A stretch of DNA of 32,176 nt from UBA3700 sp964478025 (GTDB lineage Bacteria > Bacillota > Clostridia > Christensenellales > UBA3700). Position 1 is the stretch's first letter, and each line of letters opens with the position of its first letter. The stretch spans positions 1 through 32,176 of the forward strand of contig CAYZGK010000017.1 in assembly GCA_964478025.1 (NCBI GenBank), in the 5' to 3' direction. Below the pieces are notes generated by a model that was not told the origin of the DNA, made no database searches, and saw only the letters and a list, made by a program, of their open reading frames with translations. This document shows positions 30,805 through 32,176 of this stretch, one piece after another. The position numbers were made by a program, and so were the translations under genes.

Positions 30805-31884
30805 ATGGCAAAAATAAAAGAACCTAAAATGGAAGATAAAGTTGTTCAGGTAGAGGAATTGGAAAATTCGGAAGAAAATGTTCCAAAAGTCGAAACAACC
30901 GTATCTAAAATTGGTGATAAAAAGGTAGTTAAATTAAATAAATTTGACATATTCTTTATAAGAGTATGGTCTTTTATTTGTGCTTTTATTTTAAAAATTT
31001 CAGGATGGATTACAAAGGGCTTAACTTTTATCTTTAAAAGAGAAATTCCACAAAGATATGTAACGGCAGCTGTAGCAACAATTTTAATTATATTAGTTGT
31101 AATTATTATTACAGCTCCATTTAACATTAATGTTGAAAAAACAGAAACACTAGACATATACAATAGTAATTTGATTGCAGTACAAAGAAAGGTTGGTGAA
31201 AACACAACAACTGGTGAGCCAATATATAAGTGGGGATATGCAAATAAAAAGGGCGTTATAAAAATAGACTGTATTTATGAAAAGGCTATGGATTTTAAAT
31301 ATAATGTTGCGTTTGTTTTAGTATCTGAAGTAAAAAGTAGTGGTTCTACATCTACATATTGGAAATTGATTAATACAAAAGGTAAAAATGTTGGTTCTAT
31401 TCAATTCCAGCAAGTAGTTGGAGCAGATCCAGTAGTTTCAACATTTGCGGATAATAAACTTGCAAAGGTTTGCTTAGCTGGAAGCTATGGTTATATAAAC
31501 ACTAAAGGGAAGATGGTTATTGATGCTGAATATAGCGATGCTGGAGATTTTATAGATGGTATTGCTAGAGTAGGTAGAGGTTCGTCTTATTGGTTTATTA
31601 ATAAAAAAGGTAAACAAATATCTGATGAATATGCATACGCTAGAGATTTTGTTGAAGGTTATGCAGCTGTTAAGACTTTAGCAGGAAATTGGAAGTTTAT
31701 AAATTCTAATTGTGAAGATATTATAGAAGCTAAGTTTGATGCGGTATCTGATTTTTATTGCGGATACGCAGCAGTAAAATTAGGTGGCTCATACGCAATT
31801 ATTGATACTAGTGGAAAATATGTAGTTAAAACAAATTCATTCTACGATCTTTCAATTCTAGATAACTTTAATATAGAAAGATAA
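30805..31884 (+). CDS. Membrane-anchored WG-repeat protein
   Basis: A 359-residue protein. An acidic N-terminal tail (1-48) is followed by an aromatic, amphipathic region (FDIFFIRVWSFICAFI, then SGWITKGLTFIFK) and a transmembrane helix at about 93-112. The exposed part (about 135-345) is made of WG-type repeats, each close to a YGYINTKGKMVIDAEYSDAG pattern with a following FxxGxAxV strand. About five copies can be counted: KWGYANKKG, YWKLINTKG, YGYINTKG, YWFINKKG and NWKFINSN/YAIIDTSG. WG-repeat proteins usually serve binding or surface roles; none is established. The layout of cytoplasmic tail, Trp-rich juxtamembrane segment, helix and exposed domain matches the surface-protein pair at 1753-5019. 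Confidence 0.83.
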   Translation: MAKIKEPKMEDKVVQVEELENSEENVPKVETTVSKIGDKKVVKLNKFDIFFIRVWSFICAFILKISGWITKGLTFIFKREIPQRYVTAAVATILIILVVIIITAPFNINVEKTETLDIYNSNLIAVQRKVGENTTTGEPIYKWGYANKKGVIKIDCIYEKAMDFKYNVAFVLVSEVKSSGSTSTYWKLINTKGKNVGSIQFQQVVGADPVVSTFADNKLAKVCLAGSYGYINTKGKMVIDAEYSDAGDFIDGIARVGRGSSYWFINKKGKQISDEYAYARDFVEGYAAVKTLAGNWKFINSNCEDIIEAKFDAVSDFYCGYAAVKLGGSYAIIDTSGKYVVKTNSFYDLSILDNFNIER

Positions 31885-31991
31885 ATATTTATAAATACAA
31901 TATATTATATAGACATTAAATAATTTTTTTTGAGTTTTTGGATATACAACCAACTCCACAATTTAATAATTAGTTAATTAAAAATTTTTCT

Positions 31992-32020
31992 TGTAATTGC
32001 CTAAAAATCCTGATAATATA
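31992..32020 (+). promoter_or_regulatory. Upstream promoter (P1) of a probable rRNA operon
   Basis: TTGTAA (31992-31997), 17-base spacer ending TGA (extended -10), TAATAT (32015-32020). It is one of two tandem promoters in the 292 bases after the last gene, a layout typical of rRNA operons in Bacillota. Confidence 0.5.
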
Positions 32021-32092
32021 TAAGAACACACCCATAAGAAGATAGTTTTTCAGAAATTTATAAAAATTTTTAAAAATATCTAATAAAATTGT

Positions 32093-32122
32093 TTGACAAC
32101 AGGCGATATTATTTGGTAATGT
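32093..32122 (+). promoter_or_regulatory. Downstream promoter (P2) of a probable rRNA operon
   Basis: A perfect TTGACA (32093-32098), 18-base spacer ending TGG, TAATGT (32117-32122). The 40 bases upstream are A/T tracts, like an UP element. Confidence 0.6.
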
Positions 32123-32176
32123 GTAAAGGCTGTTTAGAAATAGGCAGCGAAGATGTACCTTAAAAACTGAATAGAA
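32123..32176 (+). other. Probable rRNA operon leader, cut by the window end
   Basis: After P2 come a small GCTG/CAGC hairpin and the sequence ACCTTAAAAACTGAATAGAA. This is very close to the ACCTTGAAAACTGAATA box commonly found before 16S rRNA or in spacers of Bacillota rRNA operons. The mature rRNA is not in the window. Confidence 0.55.

Noticed and set aside
30846..31205. 119-codon minus-strand frame opposite the WG-repeat gene
   Set aside because: Hydrophobic shadow of the anchor region of the sense gene, without upstream translation signals.
1..32176. CRISPR arrays or insertion sequences
   Set aside because: No regularly spaced repeats, transposase motifs or terminal inverted repeats with target duplications were seen.

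Overview
The window looks like the chromosome of an anaerobic, low-GC Bacillota (Clostridia-type) bacterium. The DNA is strongly AT-rich, the ribosome binding sites are mostly GGAGG-type, and the promoters fit the sigma-A TTGACA-N17-TATAAT pattern. The gene content agrees: a complete Rnf complex, an Fe-S class I fumarase, formate-tetrahydrofolate ligase, and the Firmicutes pth-mfd-prsA-like order. I cannot name the genus. Nothing points to a plasmid or an intact prophage; one small stretch has an accessory character.

Layout. 1-5092 (+): the terminator of an upstream gene, an ApbE-type flavin transferase lipoprotein, a NusG domain II-like membrane protein, two tandem paralogous membrane-anchored surface proteins, and a strong terminator. 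5093-5361: a non-coding stretch with hairpins. 5362-11004 (-): a seven-gene operon, Gx-type S-component-like protein followed by rnfC-D-G-E-A-B, ending in a terminator. 11125-14736 (+): a small ferredoxin:thioredoxin-reductase-like Cys protein, fhs (formate-THF ligase) and glnS. 14737-17513 (+): a small accessory island with an XRE repressor, an ImmA-like metallopeptidase, a DUF4417-like protein and three small unknown genes. 17501-18872 (-): fumarase beta and alpha. 18945-28302 (+): walJ, a CPBP protease, rlmH, tadA, pth and mfd in a tightly coupled chain, then a large PrsA/SurA-like lipoprotein with its own promoter. 28347-30527: a NUDIX hydrolase (+) convergent with an extended SDR oxidoreductase (-). 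30805-31884 (+): a WG-repeat membrane protein. 31990-32176: what looks like the tandem promoters and leader of a ribosomal RNA operon that continues beyond the window.

How the parts fit. Rnf couples electron flow from reduced ferredoxin to NAD+ with ion pumping. Its RnfG and RnfD subunits carry visible S/T-G-A-T flavinylation motifs, and the ApbE needed to attach FMN is encoded 4 kb away on the other strand, beside the NusG-II protein that often accompanies Rnf genes. The FTR-like protein opposite the rnf promoter could draw on the same ferredoxin pool. Formate-THF ligase and fumarase fit an anaerobic fermentative or one-carbon metabolism. The walJ-to-mfd block is housekeeping (RNA modification, tRNA recycling, transcription-coupled repair).

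The most interesting parts are the accessory island with two overlapping unknown small genes, the paired-promoter palindrome between fumarase and walJ, the duplicated surface proteins, and the repeat insertion in the PrsA-like lipoprotein.
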